A DNA stretch of 12,346 nt from Pseudopedobacter sp. Lineage in GTDB: Bacteria; Bacteroidota; Bacteroidia; Sphingobacteriales; Sphingobacteriaceae. The stretch covers positions 1 to 12,346 of the forward strand of contig JACMNZ010000282.1 in the NCBI GenBank assembly GCA_014378285.1, in the 5' to 3' direction. This document shows, in pieces, positions 1 to 7,775 of this stretch. The translations under genes and the position numbers were made by a program. Below the pieces are notes generated by a model. It was not told the DNA's origin. It worked only from the letters and a program-made list of their open reading frames with translations, and made no database searches. Numbering within the stretch: the first letter of the stretch is position 1; every line of letters begins with the position of its first letter.

Positions 1-362
1 ATAGAACCTGTAACATCAATTTTCCTTTGTGTTCCGTAACCTACAACTACAACTTCAGATAAAGATTGATTAGAAGCGGATAAAACAGCATTTATAGTTG
101 TTTTCCCCGCTACAGGAATTTCTTGGTTTACAAAACCTATGTAAGTGAAAACTAACGTCCCGTTACTTGGAAGTTTTATTGAATAATTACCGTTCACATC
201 TGTTTGTGTCCCGGTAGTTGAATTTTTAATGCTTACGCTAACTCCGATAAGTGTTTCATTGGTTACCGCATCTGTAACCTTTCCGGTAACGTTGATGTCT
301 TGTGCAGAAACATAAAAAAAGGAGAAAAGACATAGCAATGATAGTAGAGCTTTTCGTTTCAT
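1..362 (-). CDS. SusC/RagA-family TonB-dependent outer-membrane receptor, N-terminal part (runs off left edge)
   Basis: Only the first 120 codons are visible; the gene starts at ATG 360-362 and continues beyond base 1. Residues 1-20 are a signal peptide (basic MKRK, hydrophobic core, VSA|Q cleavage). Residues about 24-110 form a carboxypeptidase-D-regulatory-like domain with the usual TGKVTDA, ETLIGVSV, TDVNGNYSI and TYIGFVNQEI segments. These are followed by LSEVVVVGYGTQRK and VTGS, the SusC-type entry into the plug domain. Family knowledge: SusC proteins form 22-strand outer-membrane barrels of about 1000 residues that import oligosaccharides or peptides with a SusD lipoprotein lid, energised by TonB. 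The SusD partner and substrate genes would lie off the left edge. The regulator gene directly upstream on the same strand suggests a nutrient-utilisation locus. The family is clear; the substrate cannot be told. Confidence 0.93.
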   Translation of the reverse strand, partial: MKRKALLSLLCLFSFFYVSAQDINVTGKVTDAVTNETLIGVSVSIKNSTTGTQTDVNGNYSIKLPSNGTLVFTYIGFVNQEIPVAGKTTINAVLSASNQSLSEVVVVGYGTQRKIDVTGS

Positions 363-391
363 AATTGTGATTTAAATTTTAACTGGTAATG

Positions 392-423
392 CAAAAATGA
401 TTCCTTTTTACACTTATACCAAA
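392..423 (-). promoter_or_regulatory. Candidate susC-type promoter (Bacteroidetes -33/-7)
   Basis: Read on the minus strand, TTTG (420-423) is followed after 20 nt by CATTTTTG (392-399). The second matches the Bacteroidetes -7 consensus TAnnTTTG except for its first base. The start site would fall near 387, giving a leader of about 25 nt to the ATG at 362. The imperfect -7 box suits a promoter that needs an activator. Positional inference only. Confidence 0.4.
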
Positions 424-433
424 AAAAACACCT

Positions 434-449
434 CTACATCACTACATCA
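434..449 (-). promoter_or_regulatory. Candidate operator: tandem TGATGTAG repeat
   Basis: On the minus strand TGATGTAG occurs twice in perfect head-to-tail tandem (442-449 and 434-441). The pair sits 10 bp upstream of the proposed -33 box, about -47 to -62 from the predicted start site, where an activator would bind. Related copies lie at 464-471 (TGATGTTA) and 527-534 (TGATGTAC) on the same strand, and at 591-598 (TGATGTAG) inverted on the plus strand. The neighbouring HTH regulator is the obvious candidate binder, but that is inferred. Confidence 0.45.
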
Positions 450-601
450 ATCAGAAAAGAGTATAACATCAACAAGGGTTTAAATGCTAAATTATTGGGT
501 TGTTTGTTTTAAATGTGGTTTAAAGGGTACATCAAAATAGGATAAATAAAATAGCTACCAATACAAGGTTTTGTACACTATGAGAGGTAATGATGTAGTG
601 T

Positions 602-3487
602 TTAAAGTTCCATTAAAAACTCCACTAAGTTTTTATCATGAGGGAGGTTTAGTTTTTTTCTTAATCTATACCTTCTAATTTCCATACCTCTTAGACTAAT
701 ATTTAAAAGGGAGGCCATTTCCTTACTGCTCATGTTCAATCGGAGATAGGCACAGAGCTTTAAGTCATTAGGGACCAAATCAGGATGGGCAACTTTTAGC
801 TTTTTGAAAAAATTCTCGTGTGTTTCATTAAAGCTAGTTTCAAATAAATTCCAATCTCTCTCATCACTCATGCTCTCATCAATGATTTTTTGCAACTTCC
901 TTAACTGCTCGTCGGTTAACTTTTTACCCTCCTTGTCTTTTAGATGATCTATTTCTTCTTTTATTTTTTGGAGCAACTCATTTTTATAAACTATATTCAT
1001 GGCAGAGTTAGTGACTTCTCTTCCTTTGCTTTCTAGCTCAACTTGTAATTTCTCGTTTTTCAGCTGAATTAGCTTTTGTTCGTTTACAACGGTTTCTTGT
1101 CTTAATACCTCGTCACGTTCTTCTTGCAAATGCTTTTGGATCGCTTTCTGGTGTTTTTTAAGTTTCCTGAAATAAAAAACCCTTATAAAATATATGACAA
1201 CTAAAACAATGATCAAATAAAAAATCCATGCCCAAATGGTAGCATAAAATGGGGGTTTAATCTCAAATTCAAATTGTGAAATTGAGCTTATTGAACCGTT
1301 GTTTACAATTGCCCTTACTTTAAATATATATTTTCCATAAGGTAAGTTGGTGAAATCTTTTTGGGAAGATATTGACCAAGAAGACCAAGACTTTGAGTAT
1401 CCATCTAATAAATATTGATATTTTATTTTTCCTTGCCGGTAATAGGGAAGACTATAGTTTATCCTAATACTGTTTTGATTATATGGAATGGTTACGTCTT
1501 TGCTAATCAATCCACTTTCCGTTATCAGAAAATTATTGGTAGTAATGTTTTCTATTTTACCAATGAAAACTTTAGGCAGGGCCTTCAGATTTTTATGAAG
1601 TATTTTTTTGTTAAAAATAACAAAGCCATCATCTACACTGATCAAGAAAAGATTATTGTTGATTTTAGAGATGTTTTCATAATTCTTAACCATTCTTCCA
1701 TTTATCACGTTAAATAAGCCAGAGTCGATGGAGATTTTCCCAGGGGTAGAAAAATTTGCCAACGCCACTTTTCCATGATCTATAAACCAAAATCTTTTAT
1801 CATCGGCTTTAATTAATTTATTTGCAGATGAAAATGTTCCGATTTTACTGTTTAGTTGTTGATACTTTGCGAAACGGTCACTTATTTCATCATAAACATA
1901 AAAACCAGAATCTGATGAAAAAACAATCCTGCTATCAAGGTTAAATATGTTAATGCCATAGGTTGTTGGTAAACCAAAACTTTCGTCATAAACCTTGATA
2001 GATTTAATTGTATGTAGATCTTCACTCAAATTAATTTTAAAAACTCCTTTGTATGGATGACTTACCCATATATTTCCCTTGTTGTCTTGTTCTACATATC
2101 TACAAGGCTCTCTAAATCCTTCAATTTGATGAGAAAATACGTATTTCCCATTGATGTTTTCATAAATCACCAAACCCGTATAAGTTCCTTGGATCAGTTT
2201 GTCTGGATTAGAATTCATCTGTTTTAATGTCCAACCTCCGCTCACAGAAGAAATACTTTTTATGGTATTGTCTTTAACTAAGTAAGTTCCATTGTTATGG
2301 CCACAAAAAAGATTTCCATTATAAACAGATAGATCCCAAACCTGGCCTTGCGATTTAGGAATGAATTTGAAATTGAAAGATTGTCTTTTTGTGGTATCTC
2401 TATCCCAATTACTGTAATATAGCCCTTGGTTGGTTCCTAGGTATATTTTATCATTAAAGATGATGCTTGAATAAACAGTTCCAAAAGCTCCGTTTTTATC
2501 AAAATAAAAATAAAGTGGCGAATCAAGCTCAATCCTATCTATACCGTTATCAAGGCCAACCCATAGATTTTGCGAATTATCAGTAAAAAGGCTTAAAACA
2601 GTGTTGTTTTGCAAGCCGCCAGATTTATTGATATGCTGAACAATTTTTCCATTCTCGTCTAAAATAATGACTCCATTTAAAATAGTACCATAAGCAAAAT
2701 ACTTGTTAAATATGCTAACCCCGTTGTTTAGCTGGTAGGTTTTAAGAAAATCACTTGCCTCTAATCCCCATTTTTTAAACTGATTACCATCATATAGAAA
2801 AAGACCGTTTTTTGCTGTTCCAATCAGCATTGCATTATCGCCGTAAGGTAAAATAGAAAGTACCCCAGAAATACCCTCACTGCCATTTAAAAGTTTTAAT
2901 TTATCATTAACCAGTTCATAAATCCCATTATTGGCTGTTTCTATAAAATACTTTTTACCTACTTTAAATAAAAAAAGAAAAGAACCTTTTCCTTCTATTA
3001 CTTTAATGGTTTTTGTTTGATTATTATAGATAAAAAGACTTGCAAAAGTTTGGAAGATCACCTGATTATTATCTACATAGATTTTCCAGATTTCGTTGTT
3101 GAGTTTAGATTTATCTTTTACTAGTTTGGTTAAAGAATGGTATTTAAGTATTGCTCTAGCATCATACTCCCAATAACCAAACTCCCCAAAGCCCCCGGTA
3201 AAAACATGCCCTTTCTTATCAGAAGCTACAGAACGTACTATTAAATGGTGTGGAATTTGATGGTTTTGCCAAAAATGCCCATCGTAAGAAAGTAATCCTT
3301 CAGAGTTACCAAAATAAAAAATACCATGTTCGTCTTGCGTTATAGACCAGTTTTGATTACCAGATTGGTAAATGGTTTTAGAAAAGTTTTCTACGTAAGG
3401 TACTCCTATGTTTTGAATAGTTTGGCCGCCAGCAGCAAATACTGAAACCAGAATATAAATCGTAAAACCTAAAATTTTAAGCTTCAT
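602..3487 (-). CDS. Membrane-spanning one-component regulator: propeller sensor, Y_Y_Y domain, TM helix, coiled coil, LuxR-like HTH
   Basis: The 961-residue protein begins with a signal peptide (about residues 1-21). Residues about 40-640 contain repeated propeller blades of the Reg_prop type, for example SITQDEHGIFYFGNSEGLLSY near 48-68 and NLWVGLDNGIDRIE near 307-320. A Y_Y_Y (triple-tyrosine) domain spans about 665-745, with KYQYLLDGYSKSW and LPYGKYIFKVRA. One hydrophobic helix spans 749-773. A charged coiled coil covers about 774-870, and a C-terminal helix-turn-helix about 904-961 includes LNMSSKEMASLLNIS and RRYRLRKKLNL. There is no histidine kinase, ATPase or receiver domain. Family knowledge: similar Bacteroidetes proteins, including SusR-type regulators, sense glycan-derived ligands in the periplasm and act on DNA from the membrane. 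Its position upstream of a SusC gene on the same strand suggests control of that locus. The ligand is unknown. The start is ATG at 3487, set by the signal peptide. Confidence 0.88.
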   Translation of the reverse strand: MKLKILGFTIYILVSVFAAGGQTIQNIGVPYVENFSKTIYQSGNQNWSITQDEHGIFYFGNSEGLLSYDGHFWQNHQIPHHLIVRSVASDKKGHVFTGGFGEFGYWEYDARAILKYHSLTKLVKDKSKLNNEIWKIYVDNNQVIFQTFASLFIYNNQTKTIKVIEGKGSFLFLFKVGKKYFIETANNGIYELVNDKLKLLNGSEGISGVLSILPYGDNAMLIGTAKNGLFLYDGNQFKKWGLEASDFLKTYQLNNGVSIFNKYFAYGTILNGVIILDENGKIVQHINKSGGLQNNTVLSLFTDNSQNLWVGLDNGIDRIELDSPLYFYFDKNGAFGTVYSSIIFNDKIYLGTNQGLYYSNWDRDTTKRQSFNFKFIPKSQGQVWDLSVYNGNLFCGHNNGTYLVKDNTIKSISSVSGGWTLKQMNSNPDKLIQGTYTGLVIYENINGKYVFSHQIEGFREPCRYVEQDNKGNIWVSHPYKGVFKINLSEDLHTIKSIKVYDESFGLPTTYGINIFNLDSRIVFSSDSGFYVYDEISDRFAKYQQLNSKIGTFSSANKLIKADDKRFWFIDHGKVALANFSTPGKISIDSGLFNVINGRMVKNYENISKINNNLFLISVDDGFVIFNKKILHKNLKALPKVFIGKIENITTNNFLITESGLISKDVTIPYNQNSIRINYSLPYYRQGKIKYQYLLDGYSKSWSSWSISSQKDFTNLPYGKYIFKVRAIVNNGSISSISQFEFEIKPPFYATIWAWIFYLIIVLVVIYFIRVFYFRKLKKHQKAIQKHLQEERDEVLRQETVVNEQKLIQLKNEKLQVELESKGREVTNSAMNIVYKNELLQKIKEEIDHLKDKEGKKLTDEQLRKLQKIIDESMSDERDWNLFETSFNETHENFFKKLKVAHPDLVPNDLKLCAYLRLNMSSKEMASLLNISLRGMEIRRYRLRKKLNLPHDKNLVEFLMEL

Positions 3488-3578
3488 TGGTTGTTGATAG
3501 AGAATGCTAATTCATTTTGCTTAAATGCAATATAAATAGTTTTCTTAACCATTACTATTTAAATCAATTCTACAATTT

Positions 3579-4253
3579 TTAGAGAGCTGGTTTTAGCTTT
3601 TTCCAAACATTATCGGCTAAAATCTTTTGACCTTCTTTGGTAGGATGAATGCCATCGTCTTGATTCAGTTTAGCTACGCCACCCACACCCTCTAATAAAA
3701 AAGGCACATAAATCATATCATTTTCTTTGGCTAACAGGCTAAATGTTTCTTTAAAATCTTGGGTATATTTTTGACCCATATTTGGTGGCATTTGCATGCC
3801 TTCCATCACCATAATTGCGTCTGGATATTTTTCTTTTACCTTATTGATGATACCTTGTAAATTTGCCCTTGTTTCTATTACGGAAATACCTCTTAACCCA
3901 TCGTTTGCACCAAGTTCTAACACAAAAACATCAATTGGTTGCTTTAAAAGCCAATCTATCCTGCTTTTTCCACTAGCAGAAGTTTCGCCGCTTAAACCAC
4001 CATTTATTACCTTATAATTCAAGTTTAAAGAATCAATCTTTTGTTGAATTACCGCCGGATAAGCCTCGGATTGATCCAAACCTAAACCGGCGGTTAAACT
4101 GGTGCCAAAAAATAAAATATTTTTAGCGGCTGTATTAGCGCTTTTTACAGTTTCCTTATTAAAATTTTTAGTGGCATCAGTTTTTTTGGCACCATCTCCG
4201 CAAGAGGATATAAAAAGGATTATAGATAAAAGGGCAGTAGTAATTCGTAACAT
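3579..4253 (-). CDS. tesA: TesA-like SGNH/GDSL esterase (lysophospholipase/thioesterase), lipoprotein
   Basis: This is a 224-residue SGNH hydrolase with all four blocks. Block I is FGTSLTAG with catalytic Ser52, block II is NGGLSGETS with Gly89, block III is GANDGL with Asn117, and block V is DDGIHPT with Asp200 and His203. The order and spacing match E. coli TesA (thioesterase I/protease I/lysophospholipase L1), which hydrolyses acyl-thioesters and lysophospholipids in the periplasm. Unlike that soluble enzyme, the N-terminus is a lipoprotein signal with lipobox ISSC (Cys18), followed by a polar linker up to residue 44. This predicts membrane anchoring; inner or outer membrane cannot be decided. 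The gene is divergent from ybbA (106 bp apart), the E. coli arrangement, which suggests joint work with YbbAP. A CATTTTTG box at 4271-4278 (minus strand) may be its -7 element, but I find no -33 partner. The physiological substrate is unknown. Confidence 0.88.
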   Translation of the reverse strand: MLRITTALLSIILFISSCGDGAKKTDATKNFNKETVKSANTAAKNILFFGTSLTAGLGLDQSEAYPAVIQQKIDSLNLNYKVINGGLSGETSASGKSRIDWLLKQPIDVFVLELGANDGLRGISVIETRANLQGIINKVKEKYPDAIMVMEGMQMPPNMGQKYTQDFKETFSLLAKENDMIYVPFLLEGVGGVAKLNQDDGIHPTKEGQKILADNVWKKLKPAL

Positions 4254-4359
4254 ATTGCTGTTGTATAAATCAAAAATGAGCTTTAAATGTTAAAACATGT
4301 AAAGTTAACAGATAATTTATCTTTAAGTTTAAGCTATTAATTGTTTAAAATTTGCCAAA

Positions 4360-5070
4360 ATGCAAGACACCATCATATTAGATATTAAAAACGTAAATAA
4401 AACCTATAAAAGTGCAGGGAAATCTTTAAACGTTCTTCAAAACATAAATTTTGCTATCAATAAAGGGTCTTCAGTAGCAATTACGGGTCCATCTGGAAGT
4501 GGTAAAACCACACTTTTGGGTTTGTGTGCCGGTTTGGATAAATCTACTTCTGGCCAGGTGATCTTAAATAATATCGATTTAACAGATTTGAACGAAGATG
4601 AGTTAGCGGCAGTAAGAAATCAAAATATTGGCTTTATTTTCCAAAATTTTCAATTGATGCCAACCTTAACGGCTTTAGAAAACGTGATGGTTCCTTTAGA
4701 GCTAAGAAGAGAGAAAAACATCAAGAGCGTTGCTTTAGACTTGTTGGATAAGGTAGGTTTGGCAGACCGTTCTCATCATTATCCTGTTCAACTTTCTGGA
4801 GGAGAGCAGCAAAGAGTGTCTTTAGCGAGGGCATTCTCTACTAAGCCTGCTATTTTATTTGCCGATGAGCCTACTGGAAATTTAGATGGGGAAACCAGTG
4901 TTAAAATTGAACAGCTTTTGTTCGATTTAAATACGCAAGCAGGAACAACTTTAGTAATTGTTACCCACGATTTAGAATTAGCCTCAAAAACCAATAGGGT
5001 TATCAAAATTAAAAATGGGGAGATTGTTAGCGATGAACCAACGGAAAAATCCTTGAAAACTATTTTTTAA
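4360..5070 (+). CDS. ybbA: ABC transporter ATP-binding protein, YbbA/LolD/MacB type
   Basis: This 236-residue ATPase is complete and of normal length for the family. Walker A is GPSGSGKTT (43-51), the Q-loop glutamine is in FIFQNFQLMPTLTALENV (about 95), the signature is LSGGEQQR (145-152), Walker B is ILFADEPTGNLD (165-176), and the switch histidine is in VTHD (203). The LMPTLTALENV and ADEPTGNLD segments are typical of the MacB/LolD/FtsE group, which couples ATP use to movement across the periplasm rather than to solute import. The gene is followed after 16 bp by the FtsX-type permease, so the two form an operon encoding one transporter. The divergent tesA gene makes YbbA a better match than LolD. 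The upstream A-rich stretch (4351-4359) replaces a Shine-Dalgarno sequence. I found no convincing promoter in the 106-bp divergent gap. Confidence 0.9.
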   Translation: MQDTIILDIKNVNKTYKSAGKSLNVLQNINFAINKGSSVAITGPSGSGKTTLLGLCAGLDKSTSGQVILNNIDLTDLNEDELAAVRNQNIGFIFQNFQLMPTLTALENVMVPLELRREKNIKSVALDLLDKVGLADRSHHYPVQLSGGEQQRVSLARAFSTKPAILFADEPTGNLDGETSVKIEQLLFDLNTQAGTTLVIVTHDLELASKTNRVIKIKNGEIVSDEPTEKSLKTIF

Positions 5071-5086
5071 CCTCAAAAAAAATTAA

Positions 5087-7678
5087 ATGTTGAACAATCA
5101 GTTTTTGAACAAAAGGGGGATCGACTTTAGTTGGGTTTTAACAATGGCATGGCGAGACAGTCGTAAAAATAAATCTCGATTGCTGTTGTTTATATCGTCT
5201 ATTGTTTTGGGGATAGCGGCTTTAGTGGCCGTTTATTCTTTTAGGGATAATTTAGAGAAAGATATTGACAATCAAGCCAAATCGTTAGCTGGGGCAGATT
5301 TAATTTTAGACAGCAGAAAACCTGCCGAAAAAGATTTTGCTGCTTTATTGGATACTTTAGGCGACCAAAGAAGTACCGAGAGAAGTTTTGCCTCTATGAT
5401 TTATTTTATCAAAAATCAAGATAGCAGACTAGTTCAAATTAGGGCTTTGCAAGGAGCTTTCCCCTTTTACGGTGAAATTGAAACCAATCCATCAGCGGCA
5501 GGGCGAAACTTTCAAAATGGCAAGAAAGCAATTGTTGATAAAACTTTGATGCTTCAATATGGAGCCAATGTTGGCGATTCTATCAAAGTTGGTGCACTTA
5601 ACTTTGAAATAGCTGGAGCGTTGGAGAAAGCACCAGGTCAAACGGGAATCACTTCGTCTATTGCTCCTGTGGCTTATATTCCCATGCAATATTTAGAGGA
5701 AACAGGGTTAACTAAGATTGGTAGTAGGATCCAGTATAAATATTATTTCAAGTTTAATCAATCAAAGGCGGTTGAAAAGGTTGTTAAAAACATAGGAGCA
5801 AAGGCAGAAAAAGCTGGATTTGATATGGAGACCATATCATCTACCAAAGAAAACACCGGACGTTCTTTTAAAGATTTAAGTAGATTTTTAGCTTTGGCTG
5901 GATTTATTGCACTCTTATTAGGTTGCATTGGTGTAGGCAGCGCAATTCATGTTTACATCAAAGAAAAACTGGGTACAATAGCAACTTTAAGATGCCTTGG
6001 AGTAAAAGCAAAAGAGGCATTTCTTATTTTCTTGATACAAATTTTCTTTTTAGGGTTGTTAGGTGCCGTATTAGGAACAGCGTTAGGAACGGCCATACAA
6101 TTTATTCTTCCAACTGTATTAAAAGACTTTTTGCCTGTTCAAATCACTATGCAGGTTTCATGGCCTGCAATAGCCCAAGGGATAGGTTTAGGTGTTGTCA
6201 TATCTATCTTATTTGCGTTACCTTCTTTATTGAGTGTTCGCAAAATATCGCCATTAAATGCTTTAAGGTCTTCTTTTGAAGTTCAGGATAGTAAAATAGA
6301 TATTCAAAAATGGTTGGTTTATATTTTGATTTTGTTGTTTGTATTCGGGTTTACTTATTTACAGATGAGCACTTGGCTGCAAGCATTGGCTTTTACAGGA
6401 AGTATTTCAGTTGCATTTATATTGCTTTTTGCCATTTCAAAATTACTGATGTGGTTGGTCAAAAAATTAATACCCCAATCTATGGGCTATGTATGGAGAC
6501 AAGGTTTTGCGAATTTGTATAGGCCAAATAATCAAACTTTAATGCTTACTGTTTCTATCGGTTTATCTACTGCATTTATCTGTACGCTATTTTTTGTGCA
6601 AGGAATTTTAATTAAAAGCGTTACGCTGGCAGCGGGAGAAAATCAGCCAAACATGGTTTTATTCGATATACAAAGCGACCAAAAAGATAGTGTAGCCCTA
6701 CTCACCAAGAAATATGATTTGCCAGTAATGAATCAAGTTCCTATCATCACCGTAAGGATTGAAGAGATAAATGGTAAAACAGCAGCTGATTTGGCTAAGG
6801 CCGATAGTTTATCCTCAGAAAAAAGCAAAGATCAAAAAAATGACGAGCCTTCCCAAAGAGCTTTTAAAGGAGAATTAAGGGTTACTTTTCAAGATACATT
6901 AACCCAGGCAGAGAAAATTACAGAAGGAAAATGGGTTGGTAAGGTCAAAAACCCAAATGATCCGGTATATGTTTCTATAGAACAGGGTTATGCAAAAAGG
7001 ATAAAGGTAGTTGTAGGGGATAAAATTTTATTTAACGTTCAAGGTGTAATGTTGCCCACAGTTGTAGGTAGTTTAAGGGAGGTTAATTGGAATAGAATGC
7101 AAACCAATTTTAGAATAGTTTTCCCAACTGGAGTGTTAGAAGATGCGCCACAGTTTCATGTTTTGATGACACATGTGCCAAACAAAAAAGCATCTGCAAG
7201 CTATCAAACAGCAATCGTTAGAACTTTTCCTAATGTTTCCATGATAGATTTAGCACTAATTTTAGAAGTTTTAGACGACCTGCTTTCAAAAATCGGTTTT
7301 GTGATTAGATTTATGGCCACTTTTAGTATGGCAACCGGATGGATTGTTTTATTATCCTCGGTTTTAATCAGTAAAAATCAAAGGTTGCAAGAAAGTATTC
7401 TTTTGAGAACTTTGGGCGCAAGTAAAAAACAGATATTAACAATTACGGCTATAGAATATTTATTTTTAGGATTGATTGCAGCAGGAACAGGAATGGTTTT
7501 GGCGTTGTTTGGAAGTTGGGCTTTAGCTGTATTTAGTTTTGAAAGTTCTTTTTCTCCTACTATTTTACCAATTGTTATCCTATTTATTACTATAATAATT
7601 TTGGTAGTGCTTACGGGTGTTTTAAGTAGTAGAAAAATATTGAATAGCCCGCCGTTAGAAGTTTTAAGAAATCAATAA
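5087..7678 (+). CDS. ybbP: FtsX-like ABC transporter permease, YbbP type
   Basis: The 863-residue membrane protein is near the length of E. coli YbbP (about 800). I count ten hydrophobic segments: about 31-51, 267-289, 310-340, 362-384, 408-424, 432-456, 484-508, 735-760, 784-812 and 826-846. Periplasmic-size domains lie between the first and second (about 52-266) and between the seventh and eighth (about 509-734). Two FtsX domains are visible, with the coupling motifs LGTIATLRCLGVKAKEAF (295-312) and ESILLRTLGASKKQIL (769-784) and the endings SPLNALR and PPLEVLR. This duplicated layout is diagnostic of YbbP rather than of single-domain MacB or LolC. A lysine- and serine-rich hydrophilic stretch (about 566-595) lies in the second periplasmic domain. 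With YbbA it should form a transporter that extracts or moves hydrophobic molecules from the inner membrane; the cargo is unproven. Confidence 0.88.
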   Translation: MLNNQFLNKRGIDFSWVLTMAWRDSRKNKSRLLLFISSIVLGIAALVAVYSFRDNLEKDIDNQAKSLAGADLILDSRKPAEKDFAALLDTLGDQRSTERSFASMIYFIKNQDSRLVQIRALQGAFPFYGEIETNPSAAGRNFQNGKKAIVDKTLMLQYGANVGDSIKVGALNFEIAGALEKAPGQTGITSSIAPVAYIPMQYLEETGLTKIGSRIQYKYYFKFNQSKAVEKVVKNIGAKAEKAGFDMETISSTKENTGRSFKDLSRFLALAGFIALLLGCIGVGSAIHVYIKEKLGTIATLRCLGVKAKEAFLIFLIQIFFLGLLGAVLGTALGTAIQFILPTVLKDFLPVQITMQVSWPAIAQGIGLGVVISILFALPSLLSVRKISPLNALRSSFEVQDSKIDIQKWLVYILILLFVFGFTYLQMSTWLQALAFTGSISVAFILLFAISKLLMWLVKKLIPQSMGYVWRQGFANLYRPNNQTLMLTVSIGLSTAFICTLFFVQGILIKSVTLAAGENQPNMVLFDIQSDQKDSVALLTKKYDLPVMNQVPIITVRIEEINGKTAADLAKADSLSSEKSKDQKNDEPSQRAFKGELRVTFQDTLTQAEKITEGKWVGKVKNPNDPVYVSIEQGYAKRIKVVVGDKILFNVQGVMLPTVVGSLREVNWNRMQTNFRIVFPTGVLEDAPQFHVLMTHVPNKKASASYQTAIVRTFPNVSMIDLALILEVLDDLLSKIGFVIRFMATFSMATGWIVLLSSVLISKNQRLQESILLRTLGASKKQILTITAIEYLFLGLIAAGTGMVLALFGSWALAVFSFESSFSPTILPIVILFITIIILVVLTGVLSSRKILNSPPLEVLRNQ

Positions 7679-7775
7679 GTAAGATTATAACGTTTTATCC
7701 GCAGAGATTAAACCCGCTGTTTTTATGGCTATTTATGGAAATCATGATAACAACTGTTATCAAAACTTTGGTTAG

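Noticed and set aside
398..484. 28-codon plus-strand reading frame in the susC upstream region
   Set aside because: Low-complexity Thr/Ser/Lys composition, no promoter or family likeness, and it overlaps the predicted promoter and operator.
562..575. Small hairpin TACAA-GGTT-TTGTA downstream of the regulator gene
   Set aside because: Only 5 AT-rich base pairs and no U-tract; too weak to call a terminator.
1415..1717. 100-codon plus-strand reading frame inside the regulator gene
   Set aside because: Antisense shadow of a gene with clear domain structure; its product has no recognisable motif.
3508..3530. Hairpin-like TTGC/GCAA between tesA and the regulator gene
   Set aside because: Four base pairs only, no T-run; insufficient for a terminator or operator.
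4289..4309. Inverted repeat GTTAA / TTAAC in the tesA-ybbA divergent gap
   Set aside because: Five-base AT-rich arms are expected by chance here; no promoter elements of good quality are placed around it.
7745..7762. 18-bp near-perfect palindrome (TGATAACA, 2 nt, TGTTATCA) about 70 bp after ybbP
   Set aside because: Considered as the ybbP terminator, but the arms leave almost no loop and there is no T-run on either strand; it also falls inside the decayed coding stretch.
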